Below are positions 25,389 to 37,690 of a stretch of DNA of 64,000 bases, in pieces. Every line of letters starts with the position of its first letter. The first letter of the stretch is position 1. The stretch is from assembly GCF_020360975.1 (NCBI RefSeq), contig NW_025408679.1, forward strand, positions 124,001-188,000. Direction: 5' to 3'. Position numbers and translations under genes: made by a program. A model generated the notes under the pieces. The model worked only from the letters and a program-made list of their open reading frames with translations. It was not told the DNA's origin and did not search any database. The DNA comes from Hirsutella rhossiliensis (Eukaryota; Ascomycota; Sordariomycetes; Hypocreales; Ophiocordycipitaceae).

Positions 25389-26084
25389 TATAAGAAGGTA
25401 TAAGTAATAAGTATAGAATCGGGTAATTAATAATATAAGTAGAGAGATCGGTTAAAGGAGTATAGGGTAGGATTTTATCCGGAATTTATAACGAGTATAT
25501 AAGGGGCTAAATAATATATTAAAAGAATAGCGTTATAAAGGATACTTATAAACTTACTTATTCTATCTACTACTCCTAAGGAAATCCTTTGCCTCTTATA
25601 GACTATTGCTCGCCTACTAGTAGACTAATTAGTTAGCTTTCTAGTATATTTTATAGTACTTAAAAAGCTCTATCTATAGTATATCTTCCTAACTTAGTAG
25701 ATAGTTTAATTATAGCGTAATAGTTAACGTAAGACTATAGGTTCTAGTATAAGTAGTAGATTTAACTAGAATATTCTATGCCCTACCTATTCTCGTATCG
25801 CGGATATCTTCGGAACCGCTAGGCTAAAATAGGTAGTAGGGTATCCGTTCTACTTATAATTAACTTATGCATTTTATATATATTTATATTTATAAGGATA
25901 GGCTTATCTTAACCCGCTTTTCCTAGAGGAAGGTATAGATATCTAGTAGAGGTCTTTATCTTTAAGGGTTATTCCCTTAGACTATATTATAAAGCCTCTT
26001 TTTGCTAGCTTATTCTATAAGGCCTCCCTATACCTATTATTTCTTTATAATAGTAAATTAGGAATATATAGGTATATTCTTATA
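25389..26084 (-). repeat. Solo LTR, family S, copy 2
   Basis: 696 bp, inverted relative to 15436-16132, with a perfect duplication AGCTA (25384-25388 and 26085-26089). It sits just after the integrase of Gypsy-A2 and accounts for that copy's extra length. Confidence 0.85.
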
Positions 26085-26099
26085 AGCTAAGACTATAAA

Positions 26100-27384
26100 G
26101 TAAGTAAAGTAAAAGAGGTAGTTATAGTAATATAAGTATAATAGTATAAGTAGAGATAAAAATAATATTTATTATAAGGTAGAGCCCTTAAACTACTTAA
26201 GCTTATTCCTTATTATTATTATTACCTTTATTATTATTATTATTATTATCCTTATCTTTATTAGCTTTTTCTTTTCTTATTAGCGGTAGTAGCGCTCTTT
26301 AAGGCGCTAAGGCGGCCCTCTAAGCCTATAAGCTAGTTAGTAGAGGCGGCGGCTCTAAGAGTAAAGGGGTAGCGGCTAGCGTTAGTAGCGGCGGTAAGGG
26401 CGGTAGCGGTAGCGGAGGCGGGCATAGCTAAGGGGACCGCTAATAAAGCAACGGAGGTAGTATCCCTAGCGCTAGGTACGTTAAAGGTAGAAGTAAGGGA
26501 GTAAAGGAGTAAGGACTTACTTAAGTATAAGGCCCTATCGCTTAAGGGTATAAAGGTTATAGTATATAGTAGCGGCGGCGGTAAGGCGCTTCTTAGTAGC
26601 CCCCTACGCCTACCTATATAAGCCGGCCTTTTAAGCCGATACTATAGCGAGTAAGATAGGAGGCGCCGCCTTATAAGCGCGGCTAGCGCGTATATACTAG
26701 TAGTAGCTATTACTTAGCGGCGCCCGACTTAGTTAAAGTAGTTAAGCTCCTACGATATATAATATATATAGGGGGCTAAGTAGGTAGCGCTAGCTTATAC
26801 TTAGCGCTTATATTATAGGAGGTTAGCGGAAAACACTTATTACGCGTGCTTAACTATAGACCTATAGGGGTAGCGGAGATAAAGGTAAGGGCTAAAGGGC
26901 CGGGCGTTATAGGTAGCGGCGGGAATAGCGTCGTTACCTTAAAGGGCAACGTAAGGGTAGCTAGCGTAGCGGAGGTAGTAGCGGCGGCGGTAGGCGTAGT
27001 AGTAAGGGCGCGGGCGGGAGTAGCGGTAGCGGCGGAGCTATTATTAGCTATACTTAGTATAGCGTTAATAAACGACTCTATATACTCTAAGAGAAAGGAG
27101 GTAAGGGAGGGGGAGGTAGATATATTTAGCGCGGAAGTTAGTATTATAGATTACGGCCTCTTACTCTATAGGGTAAGGAACTTATTAGTTAAAGTTATTA
27201 TTATTATTAAGGCTATTATTACTATTATAGCTATTACTATAAGTATATATTAATAGAGCGGCTTATATAGCTAAGAATAAACTAACGCCTTAAGTAAAGT
27301 AAAACTTACTTATTATTACTATTACTATAGTTAAAGAAGGAAGAAAAGGAAGGGAAAGAAGAAAGAAGGATACTACTTTATATA
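26100..27384 (-). pseudogene. Antisense transcription unit inside Gypsy-A2
   Basis: Counterpart of the 2474-3720 unit. On the minus strand a TATATAAAG box lies at 27376-27384, followed by a purine-rich plus strand (pyrimidine-rich on minus). A frame equivalent to A1 follows, with an ESFINAILS start region and an Ala/Thr/Pro-rich middle at about 27.09-26.85 kb. The 135-codon plus-strand ORF at 26846-27253 is the other side of this same Ala/Val-rich stretch; its composition (long runs of V, A, I) suggests it is a shadow. Product unknown. Confidence 0.45.
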
Positions 27385-27688
27385 CCCCTTAGTAAGGAAG
27401 GCTACTTAAGGCTAAGCGGACGGGTAACCTAAGGCTTATATAGGTCTAGGCCGGCCACTAGCTACTTAAGGGCGTATATAATAGGTTATAGCCTTATTTA
27501 AATAGCTAGCCGACTAATAAGTATAAAGCTAGGTTATAGCTACCTAAGCTAATAAGTATAGGGATAATAAAGCTAGTAGGGCTAGTATAATTAATAGGAA
27601 AAGGGTAAGGTAGAGCTAGTAGTATAAGCTTAATAGTATAAAAGCTATTAATAGGGCAGCGCGATACTACGCTTAAGGGGGGGTATTA

Positions 27689-27875
27689 TATAAGAGTCTT
27701 TAACTATTATAGGTTATAAGCTTTAGCTATAGCCTAAGCTATATAAGTTATATATAAAGGGCCGGATCTTATATATATATATATAGGCTAGCTATATATA
27801 AAAGAGCTCTATATAGCTTATTAATATTATCTTATAAATAGCACTTATATATACGCCTTTACTTACTCTATAATA
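27689..27875 (+). repeat. 3' LTR of Gypsy-A2
   Basis: 187 bp, tataagagtc to ctctataata, preceded by the polypurine tract and partner of 20189-20374. Confidence 0.85.
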
Positions 27876-29576
27876 ATAACTAAGGCCTATACTAAGGTAA
27901 GACCTATACTAATAGTAGCGTAGAGGTATTTACTATAGCTTATACTATAACCTTAGTTCTAATTAAGGTTAAGACTAGTAATAATCTTAGCTAGGACTAA
28001 ACCGCGATAGGTATAAAGATACTATTAAATAAAATTAAGAGTAGTAGTAAGGTTACTAAGTAATATAAGATAAGGACGCTTTAAGGCTAGCTTAGTAGTA
28101 AGAGAACTACTAAGCTATAGCTTAGCGTTAAAGTTAATAAAAGGTAATATAGTAAGATCCTATACTATCTTTAAAATAACTATAGGTATAAGGATAGTAG
28201 TAGACTCCTTAGCCTTAGCCTTAGATAGAGCCTTAATAGCCGCCTTACCTTTACCTTTACCTTTACCCTTCCTTTTATTAAAAGGGGCTAGGGCTAGACC
28301 GGGCCTAGTAAGGTTAAAACTATTATCCTTACTATTATAGTTATTACTAGTAATAAAATAGAAATAGTTAGTAAGATTATTAACTACTATAAGAGTCTTT
28401 TAAGTAACTAAAAGTAACTTAAGCTTAACTTAGGCTAAGGTCTTAATAGTATTACTAAACTTACTTAGGTACTTCTTTAAGGACTTATATATATAGTAAG
28501 TATTATCTATAAAATAAGTAAAAGCTAAGGTAAGCGTCTTAATATTCTTAGTTACTATAGCTAGACTAGGGGTAGACTCGCTTAACGCGCCCTTACCTTT
28601 AACGGTAAGGGCCTTTTAATTAGCGTAAATATAAGTTTCTAAAGTAGTATAGTAAAGGCGCTCTTATACTAAGCCCTTAATAAGGGAGGGGCTATTAACC
28701 TTAGACTAAGCTTAGTAAAAGGTATAAGTAGCCTCTTTACCTTTAAAGGTAATCTAAAATATAAATTAGTATTAAACTTAGACTATATTATAATAAGGTA
28801 AAGTTACTTACTTAATAATAAGATTAGTTAAAGTTAGTATAAGTAATATACGCTTTAGCCTTTATAGCTAGTAAAGTTAGTAAAAAGTACTAAAAGTAAA
28901 ATTAACCTAAGATAAGACTAAGACTAATACTTATAGGATTAGTTTTAATAGCTAGTAAAGGACTTATAGGTAAGCTTATTAGTAAGGCGCCCGATATATA
29001 TAAAATATAAGATAGAGCGCTCCGATCTTACTATAGTAGCGACTTTTTTATAATAAAGGGGTTTTAAAGGAAGTAAGCTACTACTACCTAAGTCGGCTTC
29101 TTAGTTAGATATAGTAATATAATAGCGAACGAACTAAATATAGTATTAAGGAGAACTAAGAATATAAAAATAATATAGGTAAGGAACTAAGGCCTATAAA
29201 AGAGATAATAGATAGAGAGGTAAGAGAAGGTAAGAATAAAATAAAGGAGAGAGGGTAAGTATATATATATATAAGCTAAGCGCGCGTAATTAATAACTAT
29301 ATAATAAATAGTAAATATAAGCCGCCGCGCCCTTAATTAAGAAGTCGCGTAGCTAGATAGGAACCGATTTTTAATTAGCGGAGCTAGCTAACTAAATTTT
29401 AATTAGTCGGCCCTACCTAAGAGCGACCTATATTAGCGCCTAGCTTAGTAACCGGATATTACTTACCTTACTAACTAATAAACTAATAGGCTAACGCGGC
29501 CGCGGCTATATAATAGTAATATAAGAGCTATAAAGAATAAAAGCGCCTATAAGTTAGGCCTTTAAAAAGAGACTAC
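27876..29576. other. RIP-mutated spacer between Gypsy-A2 and Gypsy-A3
   Basis: No confident gene. The minus strand has semi-open pieces (a Gly/Lys repeat KGKGKGKAA comes from the tandem cctttacctttaccttt near 28245-28270, with hydrophilic sequence upstream), which may be a decayed Gag of another retroelement. A run of (ta)n lies near 29260-29270. Confidence 0.4.
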
Positions 29577-29762
29577 TATTATAAAGTAAGTAGAGGTATA
29601 TATATAGGTACCGTTTATAAGATAATATTAATAAGCTATATAGAGCTCTTTTATATATAGCTAGCCCGCCCTTATATATATAAGATCCGGCCCTTTATAT
29701 ATAACTATATAGCTTAGGCTATAGCCTAAGCTTATTACTTATAATAGTTAAAAACTCTTATA
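29577..29762 (-). repeat. 3' LTR of Gypsy-A3
   Basis: 186 bp. The purine tract of the minus strand (taataccctctctta on plus) adjoins it at 29763-29777. Confidence 0.85.
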
Positions 29763-30065
29763 TAATACCCTCTCTTAAGCGCGGTATAGGGCTACCTTAT
29801 TAATAGCTCCTATATAATTAAGCTTATACCGCTAGCTCTTCCTTACCCTTTCCTATTAATTAAGCTAGCCTTACTAGCCCTATTATCCCCGCGCTTATTA
29901 GCCTAGGTAGCTAGAACCTAGCTTTATACTTATTAGCTAGCTAGCCGTTTAAATAAGGGCGTAACTTATTATATACGCCCTTAAGTAGCTAGCGGCCGGT
30001 CTAAACCTATATAAGCCTTAGGTTGCCCGTCCCCTCTACCTTAGGTAATATCCTCTACTAAGAAG

Positions 30066-31240
30066 TATATAAAGTAATATCCCTCCTTTCCCTCTTCCTT
30101 TCTTTCTCTCCCTTCTTTAACTATAGTAGTAGTATTAATAAGTAAGTTCTACTTTACCTAAGGTATTAGTCCGTTCTTAGCTATATAGGCCGCTCTATTA
30201 ATATATACTTATAGTAATAGTAATAGTAGTAATAATAGCCCTAATAATAATAATAACTTTAACTAGTAAGTTTTACGCCCTACTAAGTAAGAGGCTATAT
30301 TTTATTAAGCTAACTTCCGCAATAAATATATCTACCTCTCTCTCTTTTACCTCTTCCTTCTTAGAGTATATAAAGTCGTTCGTCGACGCTATACTAGCCG
30401 CGGCCGACGACGACTCCGCTACTACCGCCGCTCTTACCCGCGCCGCTACTACCGCTCCTACCGCCGCCGCCGCCGCCTCTACTACGCTATTCGCCCTTAT
30501 ATCGCCCCTTAAGGTAATAACGCCGTCCCCGCCGCTACCTATAACGCCCGGCCCCTTAGCCCCCGCCTCTATCTTTACTACCCCTATAAGTCTATAGTTA
30601 AGTAAGTATAATAAACGTTATCTACTAACCTCCTATAGTATAAGCGCTAAGTATAGGCTAGCGCCGCCTACTCGGCCCCTTATATATATTATACGTTATA
30701 AGAGCTCGACTACTCTAACTAGGCTAGGCGCTACTATAGTAGTAGCTACTATTAGTACGCACGCGCCGGCCGCGCCTATAAGGCGGCGCCTCCCGTCCTA
30801 CTTACTATGGCGTTAGCTTAAAAGGCTAGCTCGTATAAGTAGGCGCGGGGGGCTACTAAGAAGCGCCTTACCGCCGCCGCCGCCGCCTACTATAACCTCC
30901 GCGCCCTTAAGTAATAGGGCCCTATACTTAAGTAGGTCCTTACTCTTTTACTCCCTTACTTTCGCTTTTAATATACCCGGCGCTAAGGATACCGCCTCTA
31001 TCGCCTTATTAGCGGTCCCCTTAGCTATACCCGCCTCCGCTACCGCCGCTACCCCTACCGCCGCCGCTAGCCGCCGCCCCTTTACCCTTAAAGCCGCTGC
31101 CTTAGCGCCCTAGAAACCGCCGCCGCCGCTAATAAGAAGGAGGAGGCTAATAAGGATAACGATAATAAAGATAATAATAAAGGTAACGACGATAATAAGG
31201 AATAAGCTTAGGTAGTTTAAGGGCTCCGCCTTATAATAAA
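30066..31240 (+). pseudogene. Antisense transcription unit inside Gypsy-A3
   Basis: The clearest copy. TATATAAAG lies at 30066-30074, then a CT-rich tract (about 30080-30115), donor GTAAGT at 30142 and acceptor aactag ending at 30266 (125-bp intron). The frame after the acceptor is open across the start region where A1 has a TAA: KFYALLSKRLYFIKLT, then SSFLEYIKSFVDAILAAADD, an Ala/Thr/Pro-rich part with PLKVITPSPPLPITPGP, and a Pro-rich stretch. Later TAG/TAA codons match RIP. No family motif is recognised. It opposes the Gypsy genes and begins about 300 bp inside the 3' LTR. Confidence 0.5.
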
Positions 31241-31299
31241 CGCTATTTTTATCTCTACTTATACTATTATACTTATATTACTTATATTACTATAACTAC

Positions 31300-34200
31300 C
31301 CCTTTTACTTTACCTACTTTATAGTCTTAGCCTAGGCCGCTATTAGTAGTTTACTAGTTTATTATTCTTACTTATTAGTTTATATAAAGCCTCGAACTTA
31401 TTAAGGGCTATAGCTCCTATAAACTTATATATAGGTTCCTATATAGGGTCGAGGTACTTATATTACTTAACGAGAACCTCCTAGCGTTTCCCCTAGCCTA
31501 CCTTCTTTTAGTATATAGCCTATATCTCTTTAACCTCGAATTTATTATCTCCCTCTACCTTAAATATAGGCGGTTAAGCGTCCGCTACTTCTTATCTAAG
31601 TAGCGGGTTAAAGGAGGCTCGGCAAAAGAGGTTAACGTTAACCTTATTATAGACCCCCGTTAAGAGACTATTAAGCTTAACTACCTATAGGCTAACGACC
31701 CTCCGTACTATAAACTTTATATATAGCTAGTTTAGCTTCTTCTTTAGTCGCGCTAACCTATAGTTATAGAGGTCGAGCTATACTTTATCCCTTACTATAA
31801 ACCTATCCGCTAGCGCCCTAGTCTTATTAGCGTGCCGCTCTTAATCCTATACTATAGCGGCTATCGCGGATTAGTAGTATTCTATAGTTTCTTATAGCTT
31901 CCGTATAAACGTAAAAGCGCGGCTCTCTAATAACGTACTACTATACTACTCCGCTAATACGTCCGCGGTAAATAAGGTCGAGGAGGGCGGCTTAAAGCTA
32001 TATATTGCGAAGAAGGGGGCTATCTTAATAAAGGTTTATAGTTTACTATTTAGCGCGAGCTAGGTAGCGGGGAGCTAGCGGTCTTAGTCCGCTTAGTTAT
32101 AGGCTATAACTACCTATAGGTACGCCTATACTTTTTAGTTAACCCTCTTAGGTTACTTATTAGTTTATAGGTAATAAGCTATACTAAGTAGCTATATAAC
32201 CTAAAGTAGCTAGTATAAGTACTACTAAAAGTAGCTAGTTTAGTTCGACCCTTTATCGCTTATAATAGAGGCCGGCTAGCTATATAAGTAGGCTTAGTAC
32301 TAAAGGAAGCGCTCTATATAAGCTTCTATATTTATAAACAGTATTAGCTTTAGTACTACTAATTTACTAAATCGGTCCTTAATTACCTATATATAGCGGT
32401 TACCGCCCTTTATAAGCGGGAGGTCTATTATAAAGTCTATTTATATATATATATAAAACTAGTTTAGTACTAAAAGCTACTTTAATAGCCCCTTAAGCTA
32501 CGCCCTTTAGATCTTTATATAGCTATAGATATTATAGTTATAGAGGAAGCGATAAATATAGTATTATAAGAGGGGCTAGTAAAAGTCCTTAATAAGGCCT
32601 ACTACTATACCCTATCTACCTAGGTAACCTATAACGCTAGAGTTATAGATAAGTTAGACTAGCCTCCCTTAAAGCTCGTTCTATTTATCTAGCTCTAGCG
32701 GTCCCTCCTTCTACTTAGCTTCTATAATATACGGTGCACTTAGTACCTATAGTCTCCCCCGCTAGCGTAGATACCCTTATAGGTTAATATAGTAGTTAGC
32801 TACCTATACCTTTAGCTTTAGCTTTAGATCTAAGCGTTAAGCGCTAGACTTAATAGTACGGCGCACGCCCTTATAGGTATAGTCTAGAGCCGCTATCCTA
32901 TCCTATAAGCGTTAAAGGGCCTTATCTTAGAATACTCTCGCCGCGCGCGCTCTTAGGCCGGTCTATCCCTCCTTACTAAACTAAGGTAAGGGCGTAAGGG
33001 GAAGCTTATTCGCTAGCACCGCGTTTTCCTTTACTAGGGAAGCTCTTATATAAGTCTATAGTACTTCTTATAGGATAAGCTATAGATCCTAGGCCTTAAT
33101 ATCCGCTCCTATTAGCCGGTCTTAATCCCTCTAGGAAAGCGCGTCTAGGACTATAGAGTCCCGCTTAAAGCGGTACTTAATTAAGAAGTTAAAGCGTAAG
33201 AGATACTCCGCTTAGTAGGCTTACCGCTCTAAGAGGTACTAGCGAGTTATAAAGTACTTAAGGTTCCTATAGTCTATAAGAACCTCGAAGCTCTTATAGC
33301 TCTAGAGCTCCGCTTACTATTACTTAAGGTAGCTAATAATTACTAGTATCTCTTTATTATAAATAGCGTAATTCCGCTCTACTAAGGTTAGCTTATAAGA
33401 GTAGAATGCTATTAGTTACTTTTGCCTATTTACCTCTTAAGAGAGCGTTCCTTTAAGTGCCTAGCTATTATAGTTTACTTTAACTAATATAGACCGGTTA
33501 AAGTCCTATTAAAGTAATACTAAGGCTTAAGAGAATAGGTCCTTAAGCGTATAGAACGCTCCTTCTTATATAGGCCCTTAATAAAAGGTAGTCTACTTCC
33601 TAGTAATCTCGTTTAAGGGTATTATAATATAAGAAAAGCCCTTAATAAATATCTTATAATAGTTCGCGAACTTAAGGAAGCTCTATACGCCTATCTATAT
33701 AGTTAGGGCAGCTTAGTCCTAAATTGCTTAGATCTTTATAGGATCCGCCTATATACTTATACTTATATAAATAATAAAGCTTAGGTACTTAACCCTCTTA
33801 ACCCCGAATTTATACTTATCTAGGTCGAGGTAGAGCCTATAAAGTTAGAGGCGCTCTAAGACCTTTTATACTTTCTATATATAGTCCTTATAAGAGCCGC
33901 TTATATAGATAAGGATATTATCTATATATATAAAGGCGAACTTATTAAGGAAGCCCTAAAGTATATTATTAATATAATACTAAAAGGTAGCGGGCGCTCT
34001 TAAGAGGCTAAAAGGCGTTATAAGCTACTTAAATAAGCTATAGCGTATATAGAACGCTGTCTTTTACTCGTTACCCTCTAAGATCTATACCTTATAAAAC
34101 GCCTATTTTATATCTAGCTTTATAAACTACTTTACCTTTAAAAGGTTATAGAGCGTATTTAAGATTAAGGGTAAGGGGTAGCGGTCTAGCCTCGTAATTA

Positions 34201-36341
34201 CGTTTAGAGCTCTATAGTTATAATAGAACTATATCCCGCTCCTTAGTTTATATATAAATAGGACTAGCGCTCTTACTTTAGAGCTACTTACTTAAATAAA
34301 ACCCTTATTTAAGAGGTCCCTTAGCGTTTTCTTTAGTATTAATAGCTCCGCGTATAATATATTATATAGCGGTTTAAACGGTATAAGTAGTTCCTACCTC
34401 TTCTTATTAGTATAGAGTATAATCTTATAGTTTACCCCTAGCTTATATAAGTTAAGCTTATTTACTTCCTAGGACTTAAATAGCGGTAGGAGGTTATAAA
34501 AGCGCTCTAGTATCTACTACTATAGCTTAGAGGGTAACTTTAGCTTCTTTACTTAAAGGGCCTTATCGATATCCGCTAAGCTAACTATATAGACCGCTAT
34601 ATTAGCCGCTACCTAGCCTTCCTTTTACTTTAACTATCGTATAGTTTCTATAAAGATAAAGGTAAGGACTTCTTATACTAAGTTTAAAGCTTATATACTT
34701 AGTCCTATACTTATAGAACTATCGTTATAGCGGACCTACTATTATATAGGCCTAAACTATAGCTTCTTTTAGTATAAAACCGAGTATAACTCTATATATA
34801 ATAACTAGGGTTTCCTAAGGATTAAGGAAAACTCTAGTTAAGGGATTATATAGGCTATAATAAGCTTATAGTAACTATCGACCTCTATAGCTAGCTATAT
34901 AATACCCTTAATTACTATACCTTCTATCGCGCTTAAGGCGCTTTTTACTCGCCTTAAGGCGATCTTTTCTACTAATACTTATATCTCTTATATAAGCGCC
35001 TCGTTAACTATAGCGTAGTACTAGTAGCCCTTATTTATAAGGGCAGCGATAGGTAAGGAGTTATTAACTATAACCTATATTAAAGTAGGCTCCTTTTCTA
35101 TATAAGCGGATAATTCCTCCTTTTCCTTTACTAGTACTAGTAATTAGGGCTCTAGAGCCTATTTTTACTCTAAAGCTACTCTTTTTCCTTTAGGCTTAAG
35201 AGAGCGGAGTCCTCTTTATCGTCTAAGGTAAGGAGCGGTTCTATCTTCGCTACTTAAACTACTATAGGCCGCTTAGCTAAAAGGAAGGGGCATTTTAATA
35301 TAAAGTATATAAACGCGCTATAACGTAGGTAGCGGCCGTTAGCTTTCTTTTTCCTAATTTCCTTACTTATTACTTACTTCGCCCGCTACTTAGATAGCGG
35401 GATAGTATAAAGGATATTCGATAACGACTTCCTACTATATTTAGCTCGGTCTATATAGGTAGCTAATATTAAGGTATCTCTATTAGTATCGATAGTTAGC
35501 TATTCCTTTTATAGAGGGGTAGTAATCCTATTACCGCTATATAGCGTGCGCTTATAAAGCTTTTAAAAACGCGGCGTTTACTTATAGCCCTATACTACCT
35601 TTATTAACCGGCTTATATACTCGCCGTAGTTAGTAGGTATAATTATAAGGATAAGTAGCTCTTATAGGGCTAGCGTAATTAAGTTCTATAACTATATAAG
35701 CTTCGCGCTATCTTCCTATACTATAGTTCCCGCTACTTATAAGAGCGTTTCTTTAAAGTTAGGGAGGAGTTTACTAAAGGTTTACCTATCCCTTTACTTA
35801 AGGGTCTATAGCCTATCCTATGCCTTCTCCCGCTCCTATATATTACCGAACGTATATATAAGGTATTAAAAGAAGTCCTATAAGTCGCGTTTACCTCTAA
35901 GGCCGCCCTTATCTTAGAATCTAGAGATCCGCTATATTTAGGGCTTTAGTAGTATATAGAGTAGCGAATACTACGCTATATTATAATAGCTATTTAAGCC
36001 CTATTTCTTATCTATTATAAACTTCGTCTATAGCCGGCTAAGAAAGAAGTAAAAGGACTTAGGCTTACCGTCCTAAGTTAGCTAAGGAAGCGGCTTTTAT
36101 ATCGGTAGTACTACCGCCGTAACTAGTATTACTAAGGTCGTAGGGGTTAACGCTAGTCTCGTAGACGGCTCCCTTAGTATAGTAAGAACCTCGTTCTTCT
36201 CGCTAGCCGTCGCGCTTTTAATCGCTTTTAGGATAGCTATAATACTTCCTATCCGCCTAGGGGGTAGCGGGGTGCTCCCTTAAGGAAGCGGCACCCTTTC
36301 TAGGGAGATATCTATTAGATCTATTAGTTAATAGCTTATAC
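31300..36341 (-). pseudogene. Gypsy-A3 gag-pol remnant
   Basis: Uninterrupted minus-strand gag-pol with the same order and motifs as A1 and A2. The knuckle near 35.3 kb reads Tyr at the first two Cys and the His and keeps the last Cys. Reverse transcriptase keeps the YRALN and APATF landmarks. TAG and TAA interrupt every domain. Confidence 0.78.
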
Positions 36342-36527
36342 TATTATAGAGTAAGTAAAAGTATATACGTAGGTACCGTCTATAAGATAATATTAATAAG
36401 CTATATAGAGCTCTTTTATATACGGCTAGCCCGCCCCTATATATATAGGATCCGGCCCTTTATATATAACTATATAGCTTAGGCCGTAGCCTAAGCTTAT
36501 TACCTATAATAGTTAAAGACTCTTATA
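36342..36527 (-). repeat. 5' LTR of Gypsy-A3
   Basis: 186 bp, partner of 29577-29762, followed by the second ACTAC. Confidence 0.85.
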
Positions 36528-36826
36528 ACTACTACCTATAACCCTAGGCCTAGGCTAGTAAGCCTAGGCCGCGGCCGCTTAAGATAGTAGCGGCTATAGC
36601 TTAAGAGGGCCTACGCTAAAATATAAATATATAGGAGAAGCCTATAGTAGCTAGCGTAAATTTCCTATATACTACTACTATAACCTCGTTTAAAGCGGAC
36701 CTATATTAAAAGAGGGGAGGGTTTTCCTTTAAGTACTTTAGTTTTTCCCTTTTATTTAATATTAAAGTTTTAAATACTTCTAGCTAGGTCCTTAGTATAA
36801 TCTTAATAATAATAATAATAATAATA
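36528..36826. other. Spacer with a trinucleotide run
   Basis: No gene seen. It holds a short GC-rich inverted sequence (cctaggcctaggctag...aagcctaggccgcggcc, about 36541-36577) and an (aat)n-type run at about 36800-36826 that abuts the chromovirus LTR. Confidence 0.5.
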
Positions 36827-37298
36827 TATAATAATTAATATTATTCTTAAAGGATAAACCTATTAAAGGGTTTATATTAATAAATATAGAAAGGTATAGT
36901 CTAAGTAATAATAAGTATATTATATTAATAATTAGTTAAAGGTTATAGACTATAGACTATAACTAAGTAATTAAGTAATTAAAATTAAGGATAAGATTAT
37001 AATAAAGATTATAGTAATTATATTAAAAGTTTTTAAGCTATTTATTTAAAGGAGTATTTTATTCCTTCCTTATATATCTTAAGAGCTTCCCTAGATCGCT
37101 AGGAGCACTAGGTAATCCCGTCGCCTAGGAGCGCTAGAGCGTTAGAGCGATCCTACGATCCTAGCCGTAGAGCGTTAGAGCGCTTAAGTAACCCGTCGCT
37201 CGATACTTAATTAGCCCGTCGGTCCGTTTAATATTCCTTGCTCCCTACGTTACGTGTCCTCGTAATATATACTGGTCCCCCGCGGTTCGCTAGACCGT
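36827..37298 (-). repeat. Chromovirus LTR, inverted relative to 1276-1755
   Basis: 472 bp, matching 1276-1755 in reverse orientation. The U3 end is at 37298 (ggtcgtaata). Flanks (TAATA, CTCGG) do not match, and no polypurine tract or internal region is found, so it is a remnant rather than a clean solo LTR. Confidence 0.7.
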
Positions 37299-37690
37299 GG
37301 TCGTAATACTCGGCCTTTTACTAGCTCCTTTTTAAGGCCGGCTTCCTATTTTCCTTCCTAAAAAGGACTAATAAGGTAGACCGGAACGACTACCGCTATA
37401 GCTAAGGAAGGTATATGGCTAGATACTATATCCTAAGGTGCCTAAACTATAGGAGGGAAAGAGAGGTCCTTTACTAGGCCTCTAAGAAATAGAAGGGGGC
37501 CCTTAGCCTACCTCTTTTCTATAGCTCTAAGGAAAGAAGGGAAGCCCTTCTAACCTTCCTAGCTAAAATAGAGATAGGGATAGCTAAGTAGCTCGAAAAG
37601 GAGTAACCTAGGGGCCCTAGGGCCCTTAGGGGGTGAAAACACCGCGCGGGGGGAACTAAACTAGCCTTTCCTTTATCTTTACCTTTATAG
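37299..37690 (+). pseudogene. Possible LINE (Tad-like) ORF2 C-terminus
   Basis: Positions 37412-37606 give one plus frame broken only by two TAGs. It reads YMARYYILRCLNYRRERE, then KGALSLPLFYSSKERREALL, and LAKIEIGIAK before a TAA. The A-R-x-Y-I-L-R-C pattern followed by basic residues resembles the zinc-binding tail (H-x-L-x-R-C-P) after the reverse transcriptase of fungal Tad-type LINEs. This is recognition by pattern only. The sequence then turns GC-balanced at about 37.69 kb, where the gene island begins. Confidence 0.4.

Larger units (their letters stand above)
20189..27875 (+). mobile_element. Gypsy-A2: LTR retrotransposon with a solo LTR inside
   Basis: Plus-oriented copy of the Gypsy-A family with LTRs 20189-20374 and 27689-27875. 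Flanking pentamers are ATATC and ATAAC, an imperfect duplication. A purine-rich tract (aagggggggta) precedes the 3' LTR. The order is Gag (about 20.4-21.43 kb), protease (about 21.65 kb), reverse transcriptase (22.25-22.96 kb), RNase H (about 23.05-23.53 kb) and integrase (about 23.8-25.26 kb). It is 7687 bp long; removing the 701 bp of solo LTR plus duplication at 25389-26089 gives about 6.99 kb, as in A1 and A3. Coding is destroyed by RIP. Confidence 0.87.
29577..36527 (-). mobile_element. Gypsy-A3: complete-structure LTR retrotransposon
   Basis: A 6951-bp minus-oriented element with LTRs 29577-29762 and 36342-36527 and a perfect duplication ACTAC (29572-29576 and 36528-36532). It has no later insertion, so it is the reference copy of the family. 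On the minus strand Gag ends in a knuckle near 35288-35336, protease is near 35.0 kb, RT about 34.5-33.7 kb, RNase H to about 33.3 kb and integrase about 32.9-31.6 kb. The empty Copia target is at 33317-33321. RIP stops occur throughout. Confidence 0.9.

Noticed and set aside
26846..27253. 135-codon plus-strand ORF
   Set aside because: It lies within Gypsy-A2, is made of Val/Ala/Ile runs, and faces the antisense frame conserved in A1 and A3; best read as a shadow.
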